A DNA stretch of 64,000 nt. Source: Burkholderiales bacterium (GTDB lineage: Bacteria; Pseudomonadota; Gammaproteobacteria; Burkholderiales; JAHFRG01). A program made the position numbers and the translations under genes. The notes under the pieces were generated by a model that was not told the origin of the DNA, made no database searches, and worked only from the letters and a program-made list of their open reading frames with translations. Numbering within the stretch: the stretch's first letter is position 1; the number at the start of each line of letters is the position of its first letter. Shown here piece after piece: positions 29,794 through 42,409 of the stretch. Location: the NCBI GenBank assembly GCA_035543335.1, contig DASZZH010000003.1, positions 16,514 to 80,513 of the forward strand, given 5' to 3'.

Positions 29794-30831
29794 ATGCACG
29801 CCATATGGGAAACCCATCTGCGCAACACCGGCGCCAATCTGACCGATGACACAGCCCGTGATTTCGGCGACCTGCGCGCCGAGCTGCGCACCGCACGGGA
29901 TGGCACAGTCCTATGCGACCTTTCGCAATACGGTCTGCTCCTGTTTGCGGGAGACGAGGCCCAGGCTTTTTTGCACGCCCAGCTTTCCAGCGACGTCAAA
30001 AAAATTCATCTTGCCGCCGCCCAATACAGCAGCTACTGTACGGCCAAGGGACGTATGCTGGCGAATTTTCTGCTCTGGCAATCCAATGAAGGTTTTTTTG
30101 CCCAGCTTCATGCCGGTTTGCTCGAATCCATTCAAAATCGTCTCACCAAATTCGTGCTGCGCTCCAAAGTGAAAATCAGCAACGTCAGCGACAGCCATGT
30201 CCGTCTGGGACTCGCCGGCGTTCAGGCCGAAGCATTGGTGAAAAAACACCTCGGCAGCCTGCCCCCAGCCAGGCTGAGCGTGGTTCGCGAGAAGGCGGCG
30301 ACCTTGATTCGCCTGTCTCCCAATCGTTTCGAAATAATTGTCCCGCACCAGGGAGCGGCGAAACTGTGGGATGCCCTGCGTACCGAAGCAAAGTCGGCGG
30401 GCAGCGCCTGCTGGGACTGGCTCAACGTCCGCGATGGCGTTCCGGTGATTACCGCGGCAACCCAGGAGCAATTTGTGCCGCAAATGGCGAACCTGGAACT
30501 CCTCGGCGCGGTGAGTTTTAATAAGGGTTGCTATCCGGGGCAAGAAATTGTCGCGCGCATCCAGCACCTGGGTTTGCTCAAGCGGCGCATGTATTGGGCT
30601 CACGTGGACATTGAAGCTTCGCCGCAACCGGGCGACGAGCTTCTCAGCAAGGATATCGAAGGCCAGGCGAGCGGAATGATAGTGAACGCCGCAGCGGCGC
30701 CTGAAGGCGGTTATGATGTGCTGGCTGTCGTGCAAATCAGCAGTGCGCTAAGTGGCGAGGTACGCTGGAAATCCGTGGACGGCGCCGCTTTGAAATTGTT
30801 GCCCCTGCCCTATTTACCTAGGGACCTCTGA
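29794..30831 (+). CDS. ygfZ: Folate-binding iron-sulfur repair protein YgfZ
   Basis: 345 residues. It is a GcvT-like fold with the family signature KGCYPGQEIVARIQHLG, which carries the conserved cysteine. YgfZ uses tetrahydrofolate and supports maintenance of some Fe-S enzymes. The last codons (...PRDL-stop) are supplied by the left terminal repeat of the mobile element copy that begins at 30821, so the native C-terminus has been replaced by a few residues. The element does not otherwise damage the domain. The upstream region is shared divergently with pyrG. Confidence 0.9.
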   Translation: MHAIWETHLRNTGANLTDDTARDFGDLRAELRTARDGTVLCDLSQYGLLLFAGDEAQAFLHAQLSSDVKKIHLAAAQYSSYCTAKGRMLANFLLWQSNEGFFAQLHAGLLESIQNRLTKFVLRSKVKISNVSDSHVRLGLAGVQAEALVKKHLGSLPPARLSVVREKAATLIRLSPNRFEIIVPHQGAAKLWDALRTEAKSAGSACWDWLNVRDGVPVITAATQEQFVPQMANLELLGAVSFNKGCYPGQEIVARIQHLGLLKRRMYWAHVDIEASPQPGDELLSKDIEGQASGMIVNAAAAPEGGYDVLAVVQISSALSGEVRWKSVDGAALKLLPLPYLPRDL

Positions 30832-31222
30832 TTAGGTCCTCCGCGAATTGCGTTGCAGGTAAAATGCGGATGGATGCAAGGCGCGCGACGAAGGTCGTAG
30901 CCGGGACTACGACACCGAGGAGCGCAACGACGCAGACACCGCATTTTACCGCAACCCGGACAGGACGGCTGCCGCGACACGGTAAGCGAAGCTGGGGGTG
31001 CGGGAGCGGCAGCATGAGCACCCCGTTTTACGGTGTTGCTTGCGGCAGCTTTGCGCCCCTGCCCGCACCACGTTGCGCGAGACCGAGTTCGGGGCGCCTT
31101 TCCGGGCGGACTGCTTTGTCGCTCGGCTTGCCAAGGGGAATGGCCATTGGCTGCGCCTCGCTTCGCGCATCCCATCCCGGAAAGCCGCCGTCGCAACCGC
31201 GTGGGACTTAATCAGAGGTTCC
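30821..31222 (+). repeat. Modular terminal-inverted-repeat element, copy 1 (402 bp)
   Basis: Starts GGGACCTCTGATTAGGTCCT and ends with the complement (GGACTTAATCAGAGGTTCC). The body shares long blocks with copies 2 and 3, including the hairpin GTCGTAG-CCGGGA-CTACGAC, but lacks a ~95-bp internal block they carry. There is no transposase frame, so it is non-autonomous. CTA precedes it and CTTA follows. It abuts the ygfZ stop and separates it from the DUF4936 gene. Confidence 0.85.
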
Positions 31223-31226
31223 CTTA

Positions 31227-31508
31227 ATGCCGCTCAATTTTTACATTTATTACCGGGTGGAGCAGGCCCATGCTGCGTCGCTGGAACTCCGTATTCACGC
31301 CATGCAAACCGCTTTGCGGAAACAGACCGGGGTTGCCGGACGTCTGCTGAAGAAACGCGACGATTCGCTGTTGTGGATGGAAATCTACGAAGATGTCGCC
31401 GAATCCGGTCCGTTTGAAGATGCGCTGATGCAAGCTGTCGAAAAATACCACCTGAAACAATTTGTGGAAGCGGGATCACAACGGCATACCGAGTGCTTTG
31501 TCCTTTAA
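31227..31508 (+). CDS. DUF4936 family protein
   Basis: 93 residues, soluble, starting 4 bases after the repeat element. NFYIYYRVEQAHAASLELRI, LLKKRDDSLLWMEIYEDV and the ending TECFVL match the small betaproteobacterial DUF4936 family as I know it, a dimeric ferredoxin-like fold of unknown role. It is followed by an NRDE gene 2 bases later, so the two are cotranscribed. Its native promoter or ribosome site may have been changed by the element: no Shine-Dalgarno sequence remains beyond GAGG inside the terminal repeat, about 9 bases upstream. Confidence 0.75.
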   Translation: MPLNFYIYYRVEQAHAASLELRIHAMQTALRKQTGVAGRLLKKRDDSLLWMEIYEDVAESGPFEDALMQAVEKYHLKQFVEAGSQRHTECFVL

Positions 31509-31510
31509 CC

Positions 31511-32290
31511 ATGTGTCTCGTTTTGCTCGCCTATAAGCTGTCGCCGGACTGGCCTTTGCTGTTCGTCGCCAATCGCGATGAATTCTACGAGCGCTCCACC
31601 GCGGCCGCGGCGTTTTGGGAAGATCATCCGGAGGTTCTCGGCGGCCGCGACTTGCAGAAGCACGGAACCTGGCTCGGCGTCACGCGCAGCGGGCGTTTTG
31701 CCGCCGTCACTAATTTTCGCCAGGGATTTGCCCTGAAGAAAAATGCGCCGTCCCGCGGCGCGCTGGTGAGCAATTATCTGCTGGGAAAAGAAAAACCGAG
31801 GGACTATTTACAGCGGCTGCAGCAGCATGCCGCCGAATACGACGGCTTTAACCTGATAGTCGGGGACATTAAAGAGGTTTACTACTATTCGAATCGCGGC
31901 GGAAAAATGCAAAAACTTGCTCCCGGGTTGTATGGCTTGAGCAACCATCTGCTGGATACGCCCTGGCCCAAGGTGGAGCGCGGCAAGAAACAGCTCATCC
32001 GGTTTTTTTCGGCGCCGCCGCCGCTTTCTGTCGAGGCGCTGTTTTCCATTTTGGCCGACCGCTTTGTTCCGGAAGATATAGAGCTGCCGAACACCGGCAT
32101 CGGGCTGGAATGGGAACGACGGTTGTCATCGGCTTTTACCGCTACCGCCGAGTACGGCACGCGTTCCTCCACCCTGCTCTTTATCCATTCGAACAACCGG
32201 GTCGAACTCATCGAGCGCTCCTTTAAGCGGGCCGGCGTCGAGGGCGCTACCGTGGACCATGAGTTCTTAATCGATTCTACGCCTTTATAA
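31511..32290 (+). CDS. NRDE (TANGO2-like) family protein
   Basis: 259 residues from the ATG at 31511, which begins MCLVLLAYK as usual for this family; a TTG-started frame six codons longer overlaps the previous gene. The signature ANRDEFYERSTAAAAFW follows at about 22-38, with GGRDLQKHGTWLGVTRSGRF. The family has an Ntn-hydrolase-like fold with Cys2 exposed. The biochemical role in bacteria is unsettled. Convergent with a GNAT gene, overlapping by six bases. Confidence 0.88.
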   Translation: MCLVLLAYKLSPDWPLLFVANRDEFYERSTAAAAFWEDHPEVLGGRDLQKHGTWLGVTRSGRFAAVTNFRQGFALKKNAPSRGALVSNYLLGKEKPRDYLQRLQQHAAEYDGFNLIVGDIKEVYYYSNRGGKMQKLAPGLYGLSNHLLDTPWPKVERGKKQLIRFFSAPPPLSVEALFSILADRFVPEDIELPNTGIGLEWERRLSSAFTATAEYGTRSSTLLFIHSNNRVELIERSFKRAGVEGATVDHEFLIDSTPL

Positions 32291-32710
32291 ATGCAGAACC
32301 ATTTTTACATGCGGTATGCCTGCGTCCATGAATTCCCCGCTCGCCACCTTGAAACCGCGGCGGGAATAAAATGCGACAGCGCGGGTCTGCGAATTGAGGA
32401 AGACTTTGCTGAATCCCCGGGTTCTGGCTATTTGCAAAAGAGCTTCAAGCAGCGCGCTGCCCACGCCTAGCCCCCGCCACTCTTTTAATACCGCCATGCG
32501 GCCGATTTGGCCATCGTGGAGCAGGCGCGCCGTGCCAATGGCTACGCCGCCGCGGCTTTGCGCCAAAACATGACGCGCCTTCGGGTCCAGCCCATCCCAT
32601 TCCAGCTCGACCGGAACGTTCTGCTCGACGATGAAAACCGTCTCGCGGACGCGCTTGAGTTCATGCTGCGCTTCTTGCCAGCTCACTTTGCGTATTCGGT
32701 AATCTTGCAT
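32285..32710 (-). CDS. GNAT family N-acetyltransferase
   Basis: 141 residues from the ATG at 32710; starts further upstream (to 32752) are possible and none has a strong ribosome site. The acetyl-CoA loop is IGRMAVLKEWRGLGVGSALL (R/Q-x-x-G-x-G/A), followed by VFLNSQTRAVAFYSRRGFKV. It resembles the ElaA/YjcF-type branch (VRETVFIVEQNVPVELEWDG). The substrate is unknown. Divergent from the aldolase-dehydrogenase gene with a 62-base gap. Confidence 0.85.
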   Translation of the reverse strand: MQDYRIRKVSWQEAQHELKRVRETVFIVEQNVPVELEWDGLDPKARHVLAQSRGGVAIGTARLLHDGQIGRMAVLKEWRGLGVGSALLEALLQIARTRGFSKVFLNSQTRAVAFYSRRGFKVASGEFMDAGIPHVKMVLHL

Positions 32711-32772
32711 TTTTTGCGGAATCCCCATCCGGCCAACGATATAATATTGCACAAACTAGCAATCAGGTAACC

Positions 32773-34749
32773 ATGAAAAACTTGTGGAACGACAAGGAAG
32801 CCGCGCAGCATAAGGGTGATTTGGGCTTGCGCGTTTATACTTCGCGCCTGCTCGGGCGCGACAAATCGCTGGTGCTGCACGGCGGCGGTAACACTTCGGT
32901 CAAAATCAAGGAGTGCGACATTCTCGGCGCGGAAGAACAAATTCTCTACGTCAAGGGCAGCGGCTGGGACCTGGAAACTATAGAAGAAGCCGGTTTCTCC
33001 CCGGTACGCATGCCGCACTTGCTGCGGCTCGCTCGGCTTGATGCGCTGTCCGATCCGCAAATGGTGAACGAGCTGAAAACGCACCTGACTCGCGCTTCTG
33101 CCCCCGCACCCTCCATCGAAACCATCCTGCACGCGATTCTCCCTTATAAATATGTCGATCACACCCACGCCGATGCGGTGATTACCGTGACCAATACCGA
33201 TAACGGTGAGGCGCACATACGGGAAATCTACGGCGACAGCGTGGTGGTAATTCCTTATGTCATGCCCGGCTTTGACCTGGCGCGGGTCTGCGCCAGGCGG
33301 TTCGCCAGCGAGTCCACGCGCAAGACTGTAGGCATGGTGCTGCTGAATCACGGCATATTCTCCTTCGGCGAAACCGCAAAGGAATCTTATGAGCGAATGG
33401 TTGCGCTGGTCTCACGCGCGGAAAAATATCTGGCCAAAAAAGGCGCATGGAAAATCACCGCCCCACGCCTTATGAACGCTTCCACCAAGCCGCTGCGATT
33501 CGACCTGGCTGCGCTAAGAAAAGAAATCTCGAAAGCCGCCGGCTTCTCGGTGGTTCTCGCCACCTATACCGACAGCCGGACGCTGGCTTTTGCTCAACGC
33601 AAGGATGTAGCGAAAATTTCCCAGCAAGGCCCGGCCACGCCCGATCATGTGATTCGTACCAAGCGCATCCCGATGGTGGGAAGAGACGTTGCAGCCTATT
33701 CCAAATCCTACAAGGAATACTTCCATCGGTATGTGCGCGGCGCCAGGGAAAAGAAGACCATGCTCGATCCCGCGCCGCGGGTGATTCTGGACTCCGAATT
33801 CGGCCTGGGCGCGGTGGGGCAGACGGCGAAAGATGCTGCAATCGTCGCCGAAATTTACCTGCACACGATTGAAGTCATTTTGCGCGCGACGGCTTTGGGC
33901 GGGTTTCACGCTCTTCCGGCAAAAGAATTATTTGAAGTCGAGTACTGGGACCTCGAACAGGCGAAACTGAAGAAAGGCGGCAAGCCCCCGGTGTTTGCCG
34001 GCGAAATCGCGCTAGTGACCGGTGCCGCTTCCGGCATAGGCAGGGCCTGCGCGGACTCGCTGCTGGCTCGCGGCGCCGCGGTCATCGGGCTCGATTTGAA
34101 TCCGGCGATTGAATCGCTTTACCAGCGCAGCGATTTTCTGGGGTTGCGTTGCGATGTCACCAGCGAAAAAGCGGCGGCAGGAGCGCTGGAGGCCGGCGCC
34201 AGGGCATTTGGCGGGCTCGACATGCTGGTGCTCAATGCCGGAATTTTCCCTGCTAGCCGCCGCATCGAAGCCTTGAAAACTGATGAATGGCGCAAGGTGA
34301 TGAACGTCAATCTCGACGCCAACCTGATGCTGATGCGCGAATGCCATCCCCTGCTCAAGCTCGCCCCCAAGGGCGGGCGGGTGGTGGTCATCGGCTCGAA
34401 GAACGTCCCCGCGCCGGGCCCGGGGGCCGCTGCCTATTCCGCGTCCAAGGCGGCGCTCAATCAATTGGCGCGGGTGGCGGCGCTGGAATGGGGAGCGGAG
34501 GGCATCCGCATCAATACCATACATCCCAATGCCGTTTTTGATACCGCCATCTGGAGCGATGAGGTGCTGGCTTCGCGCGCGGCCCAATACGGCCTCACCG
34601 TAGAGCAATACAGGAAAAACAATGTGCTCAAGACAGAAGTCAGCAGCCGCGATGTGGCGGAGCTGGCGGCGGAAATGTGTGGCCCACTGTTTGCCAAGAC
34701 TACGGGCGCGCAAGTTCCCGTAGACGGCGGCAATGAGCGGGTTATTTGA
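32773..34749 (+). CDS. Bifunctional class II aldolase / short-chain dehydrogenase
   Basis: 658 residues. Residues ~1-400 are a class II (zinc) aldolase of the RhaD/FucA/AraD superfamily: HGGGNTSVK, DHTHADAVI and LLNHGIFSFG carry the usual phosphate-binding and metal-ligand residues. From ~405 a short-chain dehydrogenase follows: ALVTGAASGIGRACADSLLA binds NAD(P), LNAGIFPAS, and AYSASKAALNQ gives the catalytic Tyr-Lys. Such fusions are often called rhamnulose-phosphate aldolase/alcohol dehydrogenase. The next gene, overlapping its stop, is mtnA. This suggests that the aldolase cleaves 5-methylthioribulose- or 5-deoxyribulose-1-phosphate and the dehydrogenase reduces the aldehyde product. Confidence 0.9.
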   Translation: MKNLWNDKEAAQHKGDLGLRVYTSRLLGRDKSLVLHGGGNTSVKIKECDILGAEEQILYVKGSGWDLETIEEAGFSPVRMPHLLRLARLDALSDPQMVNELKTHLTRASAPAPSIETILHAILPYKYVDHTHADAVITVTNTDNGEAHIREIYGDSVVVIPYVMPGFDLARVCARRFASESTRKTVGMVLLNHGIFSFGETAKESYERMVALVSRAEKYLAKKGAWKITAPRLMNASTKPLRFDLAALRKEISKAAGFSVVLATYTDSRTLAFAQRKDVAKISQQGPATPDHVIRTKRIPMVGRDVAAYSKSYKEYFHRYVRGAREKKTMLDPAPRVILDSEFGLGAVGQTAKDAAIVAEIYLHTIEVILRATALGGFHALPAKELFEVEYWDLEQAKLKKGGKPPVFAGEIALVTGAASGIGRACADSLLARGAAVIGLDLNPAIESLYQRSDFLGLRCDVTSEKAAAGALEAGARAFGGLDMLVLNAGIFPASRRIEALKTDEWRKVMNVNLDANLMLMRECHPLLKLAPKGGRVVVIGSKNVPAPGPGAAAYSASKAALNQLARVAALEWGAEGIRINTIHPNAVFDTAIWSDEVLASRAAQYGLTVEQYRKNNVLKTEVSSRDVAELAAEMCGPLFAKTTGAQVPVDGGNERVI

Positions 34750-35798
34750 TGCAAACCGACAAAGTCGAAACGCTGCGCTGGCGCGGTAACCGCCTGGAGA
34801 TGATAGACCAGCGCATCCTGCCCGAACGCTTTGAATACTTGAGTTTCGATTCCGCCGCTGCCGTCGCCGACGGCATACGCAACATGGTGGTGAGAGGCGC
34901 GCCCGCCATCGGTTGCGCCGCCGCCTATGGTGTCGCGCTTGAAGCGCTGCGGCTGAAACATCTGCCGGCAAAAGAATTCGAAGCGGCATTGGAACAGGGT
35001 TTCCGCCTGCTCGCGGGGAGCCGCCCTACCGCGGTGAATCTGTTTTGGGCGCTCACGCGCATGCGCGAAACCTGGAATTCGGCCAAAAGCCGGCAACCCG
35101 CGTTGATTGCGGAAAAACTGCTGGGCGAAGCGCAGGCCGTCCAGGCTGAAGACATCCGCATTAATCGCGCCATCGGCCGACACGGAGTTGAACTTATAAA
35201 AAATGAGGCCAGAATCCTTACCCATTGCAACGCCGGCGCACTGGCCACTGCCGGATACGGCACCGCGCTGGGTGTGATTCGCTCCGCCATGGAAGCAGGC
35301 AAAAAAGTTTCGGTGGTGGTGGACGAGACGCGCCCTTTCCTGCAAGGCGCAAGGCTCACTGCCTGGGAACTGGTTCAAGAGCAGATTCCCGCGACGCTGA
35401 TTACCGACAATATGGCGGGACACTTGATGAGCCGCGGGGAAATCGATGTGATCATCGTCGGCGCCGACCGAGTGGCGGCCAACGGCGATGTGGCGAACAA
35501 GATCGGCACTTACATGCTGGCGGTGCTGGCATACCGTCACCGCATTCCTTTTTATGTCGCCTGCCCGCTCTCCAGCATTGATCTCAAGGTGGCAAGCGGC
35601 AGGGACATTCCAATAGAAGAACGCGCGGCTGAAGAAGTAAGCGGTTATCGCGAAACGCGGTGGGCGGCACAAGGGGTGAATATCCGCAACCCGGTGTTTG
35701 ATGTGACCCCCGCGGAACTGGTGACGGGATTGATCACCGAAAAAGGCGTGGTGCTCAATCCTGATCGAAGTAAATTAGAAGCGCTATTTAAGAAGTAA
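34749..35798 (+). CDS. mtnA: S-methyl-5-thioribose-1-phosphate isomerase
   Basis: 349 residues from the ATG at 34749, which overlaps the upstream TGA. Motifs: MVVRGAPAIGCAAAYGVALE, ILTHCNAGALATAGYGTALG with the catalytic Cys, VDETRPFLQGARLTAWEL, and DRVAANGDVANKIGTYMLAV with the catalytic Asp. It converts 5-methylthioribose-1-phosphate to the ribulose form. No mtnB, mtnC or mtnD lies here, so the fused aldolase just upstream is the likely next step. It ends near an imperfect inverted repeat shared with the convergent reductase gene. Confidence 0.95.
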   Translation: MQTDKVETLRWRGNRLEMIDQRILPERFEYLSFDSAAAVADGIRNMVVRGAPAIGCAAAYGVALEALRLKHLPAKEFEAALEQGFRLLAGSRPTAVNLFWALTRMRETWNSAKSRQPALIAEKLLGEAQAVQAEDIRINRAIGRHGVELIKNEARILTHCNAGALATAGYGTALGVIRSAMEAGKKVSVVVDETRPFLQGARLTAWELVQEQIPATLITDNMAGHLMSRGEIDVIIVGADRVAANGDVANKIGTYMLAVLAYRHRIPFYVACPLSSIDLKVASGRDIPIEERAAEEVSGYRETRWAAQGVNIRNPVFDVTPAELVTGLITEKGVVLNPDRSKLEALFKK

Positions 35799-35808
35799 GC
35801 AAGCGGTT

Positions 35809-35934
35809 TTTGAAACGTCGCGAGCAACCCCAGTTACGCGACGCGAAGAAGTGAGGTGCGAGACAGTACACTGAAGTACGGCGAGCGTCGAGCGACCGAG
35901 CAACAAAGTAAATGGGGTGCGCGGCAGTTTCAAA
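35809..35934. repeat. Long imperfect inverted repeat between convergent genes
   Basis: TTTGAAAC (35809-35816) pairs with GTTTCAAA (35927-35934), and the adjoining GTCGCGAGCAACCCCAGTTAC and GTAAATGGGGTGCGCGGC regions are also roughly complementary. The structure spans the mtnA-to-reductase gap and could stop transcription from both sides, although no T-run is present. Confidence 0.4.
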
Positions 35935-36670
35935 GCGTCATGCCGCCGCTGACTTCGATCACCGCGCCGTTGATGTAGCTCGCCTCATCGGAGGCGAGGA
36001 AGGCGTAGGTGTTGGCGATTTCTTCCGGACTGCCGAGACGGCCCAAAGGCACTTTTTCTTCCATCGCTTTCAGCACTCGGTCCGGCATCGAGCTCAAAAT
36101 CGGCGTGTTGATAAAACCGGGACAGATGGCATTCGCGCGTATACCATTCCTGCCCAGTTCGCGCGCCCAGGCTTTTACCATGCCGATCACGCCGGATTTG
36201 CTTGCCGCATAATTAGTCTGGCCGAAATTGCCGTAAAGGCCGACGACTGAAGAGGCATTGAGAATGACGCCGGAATTCTGCTGCAGCATGATGTCCACCA
36301 CCGCCCGGGTGCAGTTGTAAACGCCTTTAAGATTGATTTCGATCACCTGGTCGAATTGTTCTTCAGTCATGTTTTTCAGCTGACTGTCCATGACAATGCC
36401 GGCATTGTTGACGAGACAGTCAATGCGCCCGTATTTCTCCATCACCGCCTTGACCATGTTTTCGATGCTGGTCTTGTCTCTTACATCCATTATAAAACCC
36501 ACCGCCTCTCCGCCAGCGACCTGAATGGCCTGCACCGTTTCATCTATCCACTCGGGAGTCAGGTCACATACCACGACCTTGGCGCCTTCCTTGGCAAATT
36601 TGACGGCAGTTGCCCGGCCAATGCCGCGGCCAGCGCCGGTAATGATGGAAACCTTATTTTTCAGTCTCAT
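35930..36670 (-). CDS. FabG-like 3-oxoacyl-ACP reductase (short-chain dehydrogenase)
   Basis: 246 residues from the ATG at 36670, chosen because AAGGA lies 8 bases upstream; an ATG two codons earlier is too close to it. Cofactor site TGAGRGIGRATAVKFA, NNAGIVMDS, catalytic serine in LNASSVVGLYG and Y-x3-K in NYAASKSGVIGM. The C-terminus VSGGMTL is FabG-like. It probably reduces 3-oxoacyl-ACP or a related beta-ketoacyl substrate with NADPH. It is monocistronic here and away from the fab cluster, so a role outside the main fatty-acid cycle is possible. Confidence 0.85.
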   Translation of the reverse strand: MRLKNKVSIITGAGRGIGRATAVKFAKEGAKVVVCDLTPEWIDETVQAIQVAGGEAVGFIMDVRDKTSIENMVKAVMEKYGRIDCLVNNAGIVMDSQLKNMTEEQFDQVIEINLKGVYNCTRAVVDIMLQQNSGVILNASSVVGLYGNFGQTNYAASKSGVIGMVKAWARELGRNGIRANAICPGFINTPILSSMPDRVLKAMEEKVPLGRLGSPEEIANTYAFLASDEASYINGAVIEVSGGMTL

Positions 36671-36839
36671 ACACATTATCCTTCCCTTCAAATCAGTTCA
36701 GGTAAGCGCCTGGACAGGAAAAGTGTAGCATGGCATTGTGCAGCGCACAATATATTCTATATCAGTACATAATGTCGTATTTTTCAAAAAATAATCAAGG
36801 TTTAAGGTTTTGCGCCACAATTAAAAAAGCAGGCTAAAA

Positions 36840-37324
36840 TCAGCGGTCGCGGATCTCGACCGGCGTACCCGGGCTTACGCCGTCAAAAAGCTCGATGAGA
36901 TCCGAATTACGCATGCGGATGCAGCCGATTGACCCCGGCTTGCCCATTGCCACCGTATCCGGCGAGCCGTGGATGTAGATGCAACGGCGCATGGTATCAA
37001 CGTTGCCCAGCCGGTTGAATCCGATTTCGCAGCCGGAAAGCCAAAGAATGCGCGTCAGAATCCAGTCGCGGTCGGGATAGAGCCTGGCGAGTTCCGGCGT
37101 GTAAACCTCGCCGGTGGGCCGGCGTTCGACGAATACCGTGTTTACCGGTAAGTTATCGCCGATTTTGGCGCGGACGACGTGCCGCCCCCGCGGCGTGCAG
37201 TTGCTGCCATTCAATTCACCTGCGCCATTTTTTGAAGTGGAGATCGGATAGCGGCTCACTTCCCTGCCCTGCTCGTCCAACAGGGTCAGGGTTTGCTGCG
37301 GCAAACTGACGATGATTTTCGCCA

Positions 37325-37325
<1 letters not shown>
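36840..37325 (-). CDS. L,D-transpeptidase (YkuD domain)
   Basis: 161 residues. YkuD signature: IYIHGSPDTV (His) and GSIGCIRMRNSDLIELFD (catalytic Cys). The short N-terminus (KIIVSLPQQTLTLLDEQGRE) is a beta strand, with no signal peptide, unusual for an enzyme of the periplasm; export may use another route, or the start may be incomplete. These enzymes make 3-3 peptidoglycan crosslinks or attach lipoproteins. Its ATG overlaps the tadA stop by one base. Confidence 0.9.
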
Positions 37326-39411
<2,086 letters not shown>

Positions 39412-39497
39412 GGCTAAGTGAGACGTAAGGCGCGAGGCATGAGGAACAATTCCATGGGGAAATATCCGTTTTACTCCTCACCCCTCGCTCTTCACTC
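39412..39497. repeat. Imperfect palindrome in the guaB-guaA spacer
   Basis: GTGAGACGTAAGGCGCGAGG CATGAGGAA at one end is roughly the complement of TTACTCCTCACCCCTCGCTC TTCACTCTCAC at the other. Repeats of this GTGAG/CTCAC kind are scattered in many proteobacterial genomes. It fills the whole 86-base spacer and leaves no visible native guaA ribosome site. Confidence 0.6.
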
Positions 39498-41036
<1,539 letters not shown>

Positions 41037-41132
41037 TCAACCCGGCGCAGAGGCCGAATGTGACATATGCACTACTCCCGGCCGGCCGATTGGCATACAC
41101 TTAAGTCTGTTTGGTTGCTACCGGAGCTGAAC

Positions 41133-41627
41133 ATGCCGCGTTTATTGAGCCTGATCATCCTGTCGCTTTTGTCTGGAGTAGTTGCGTCCGCCGATGTCTA
41201 TAAATGGGTTGATTCCGACGGCACCGTCCACTATTCCGATCAACCGCCTCCGGGCGCCGTCAAAGAACAAAGCCTGAGCAACAAATCCGGAACACCGCCG
41301 GGCAGTTCCGGAGCTTCTGGCGCGGGGAATGCCGCGCCTAATGCAGCCGGTCCCAAAACCTACATCGAACAGGACGCGGAATTCCGCAAGCGCCAGGTGG
41401 AGGCCGAGGAAAAACACGCAAAAGAAGAAAAAGTGCTGGCCGAAGCCAAAGGACGCCAGCAAAACTGCGAACACGCGCGCAGCAGTCTTCAGTCCCTGCA
41501 GTCGGGGCAGCGCGTCGTCAAATATAATGAAAAAGGCGAGCGCGTATACCTCGACGATAATGAACGCGGGCAGGAAATCGCAAATGCGCAAAAAAGCGTG
41601 GATTCCTGGTGCAACCCGAGAAAATAA
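41133..41627 (+). CDS. DUF4124 domain protein, secreted
   Basis: 164 residues from the ATG at 41133 (GGAG upstream); a frame from 41067 lacks support. The signal peptide (LLSLIILSLLSGVVASA) is followed directly by the DUF4124 motif DVYKWVDSDGTVHYSDQPPP, then a Ser/Gly/Pro linker and a charged helical tail (QVEAEEKHAKEEKVLAEAKG). It is an envelope protein of unknown role that in betaproteobacteria is often found next to guaB. Two cysteines (QQNCEH, SWCNPRK) could pair. Confidence 0.88.
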   Translation: MPRLLSLIILSLLSGVVASADVYKWVDSDGTVHYSDQPPPGAVKEQSLSNKSGTPPGSSGASGAGNAAPNAAGPKTYIEQDAEFRKRQVEAEEKHAKEEKVLAEAKGRQQNCEHARSSLQSLQSGQRVVKYNEKGERVYLDDNERGQEIANAQKSVDSWCNPRK

Positions 41628-41633
41628 CCCGGA

Positions 41634-41933
41634 TTATTTCCTGACTCTTTTATTCGCCTGCGCCCGCCGCCGGCGGGCCTCTTTCGGATCCGTAATCAAG
41701 GGACGGTAAATTTCCACGCGATCGCCATCGCGCAATAGTGCGCCCGCATCGACGTGCCGGCCGAAAATCCCGAGACCATTCTTGGCGAGGTTAATTTCGG
41801 GGTGTTTTTGCAGAATTCCGGATTGCGTTATGGCCTGGCCTGCAGTCGCACCTTTCGCCAGCCGCAGCTCTACAACCGTCCGGTTGAGGGGCGCGGCGTA
41901 AACCACCCGGATCGCGATCTCATTACTTGGCAT
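41634..41933 (-). CDS. rnfH: RnfH family ubiquitin-like protein
   Basis: 99 residues from the ATG at 41933, overlapping the ratA stop. It has a beta-grasp fold with VVYAAPLNRTVVELRLAKGA, LAKNGLGIFGRHVDAGALLR, and the family ending DGDRVEIYRPLITDPKEARR then RRA. The role is unclear; the RatA-RnfH pair next to smpB is conserved across proteobacteria. Confidence 0.9.
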   Translation of the reverse strand: MPSNEIAIRVVYAAPLNRTVVELRLAKGATAGQAITQSGILQKHPEINLAKNGLGIFGRHVDAGALLRDGDRVEIYRPLITDPKEARRRRAQANKRVRK

Positions 41934-42357
41934 ATATCTTTTCCGCACGCTTGATGAAGCCGTCCACAAAACTGTCGGCGATATGCTGAAACGCGCCACT
42001 CAGCAGCTTCTCCACAAGTTTGCTGGAAAATTCATATTGCAGCTGAAATTCGATTTTGCAGCCTTCCCCTCCGAGCTCAATAAAACGCCAGCCGCCCTCG
42101 AGATGGCGAAAAGGCCCCTTGACTAGTTTCATTTCAATCAGGCGCGGCATCTCCTTGGTATTTTCGGTCGCAAAGCTCAGCTTCAAGCGACGATAGTTGA
42201 TATGCAGGGTTGCGGCAGTAACTTTATCATCACGGCGCGTGACCAATGTTCCTGAACACCAGGGCAGGAACTGCGGGTAGTTCTCAATTCCGTCCACCAG
42301 CGCAAACATCTGTTGCGCGGTGTACGGAACCAGCACGATTCGCTCAACGCGGGTCAT
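41923..42357 (-). CDS. ratA: RatA / COQ10-like START-domain protein
   Basis: 144 residues from the ATG at 42357 (GGAA upstream); a GTG nine codons earlier is possible. It is a START/polyketide-cyclase fold: VPYTAQQMFALVDGIENYPQ, FLPWCSGT, and the tail AFQHIADSFVDGFIKRAEKI. In E. coli RatA has been described as a ribosome-subunit-association toxin, while COQ10 homologues bind ubiquinone. Either role could hold. Divergent from smpB, 52 bases apart, the usual arrangement. Confidence 0.9.
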   Translation of the reverse strand: MTRVERIVLVPYTAQQMFALVDGIENYPQFLPWCSGTLVTRRDDKVTAATLHINYRRLKLSFATENTKEMPRLIEMKLVKGPFRHLEGGWRFIELGGEGCKIEFQLQYEFSSKLVEKLLSGAFQHIADSFVDGFIKRAEKIYAK

Positions 42358-42409
42358 CGAATTCCAAAAGCTGATAAAATTCACAGAATTTTAGCAAACC
42401 GCCCTCCTC

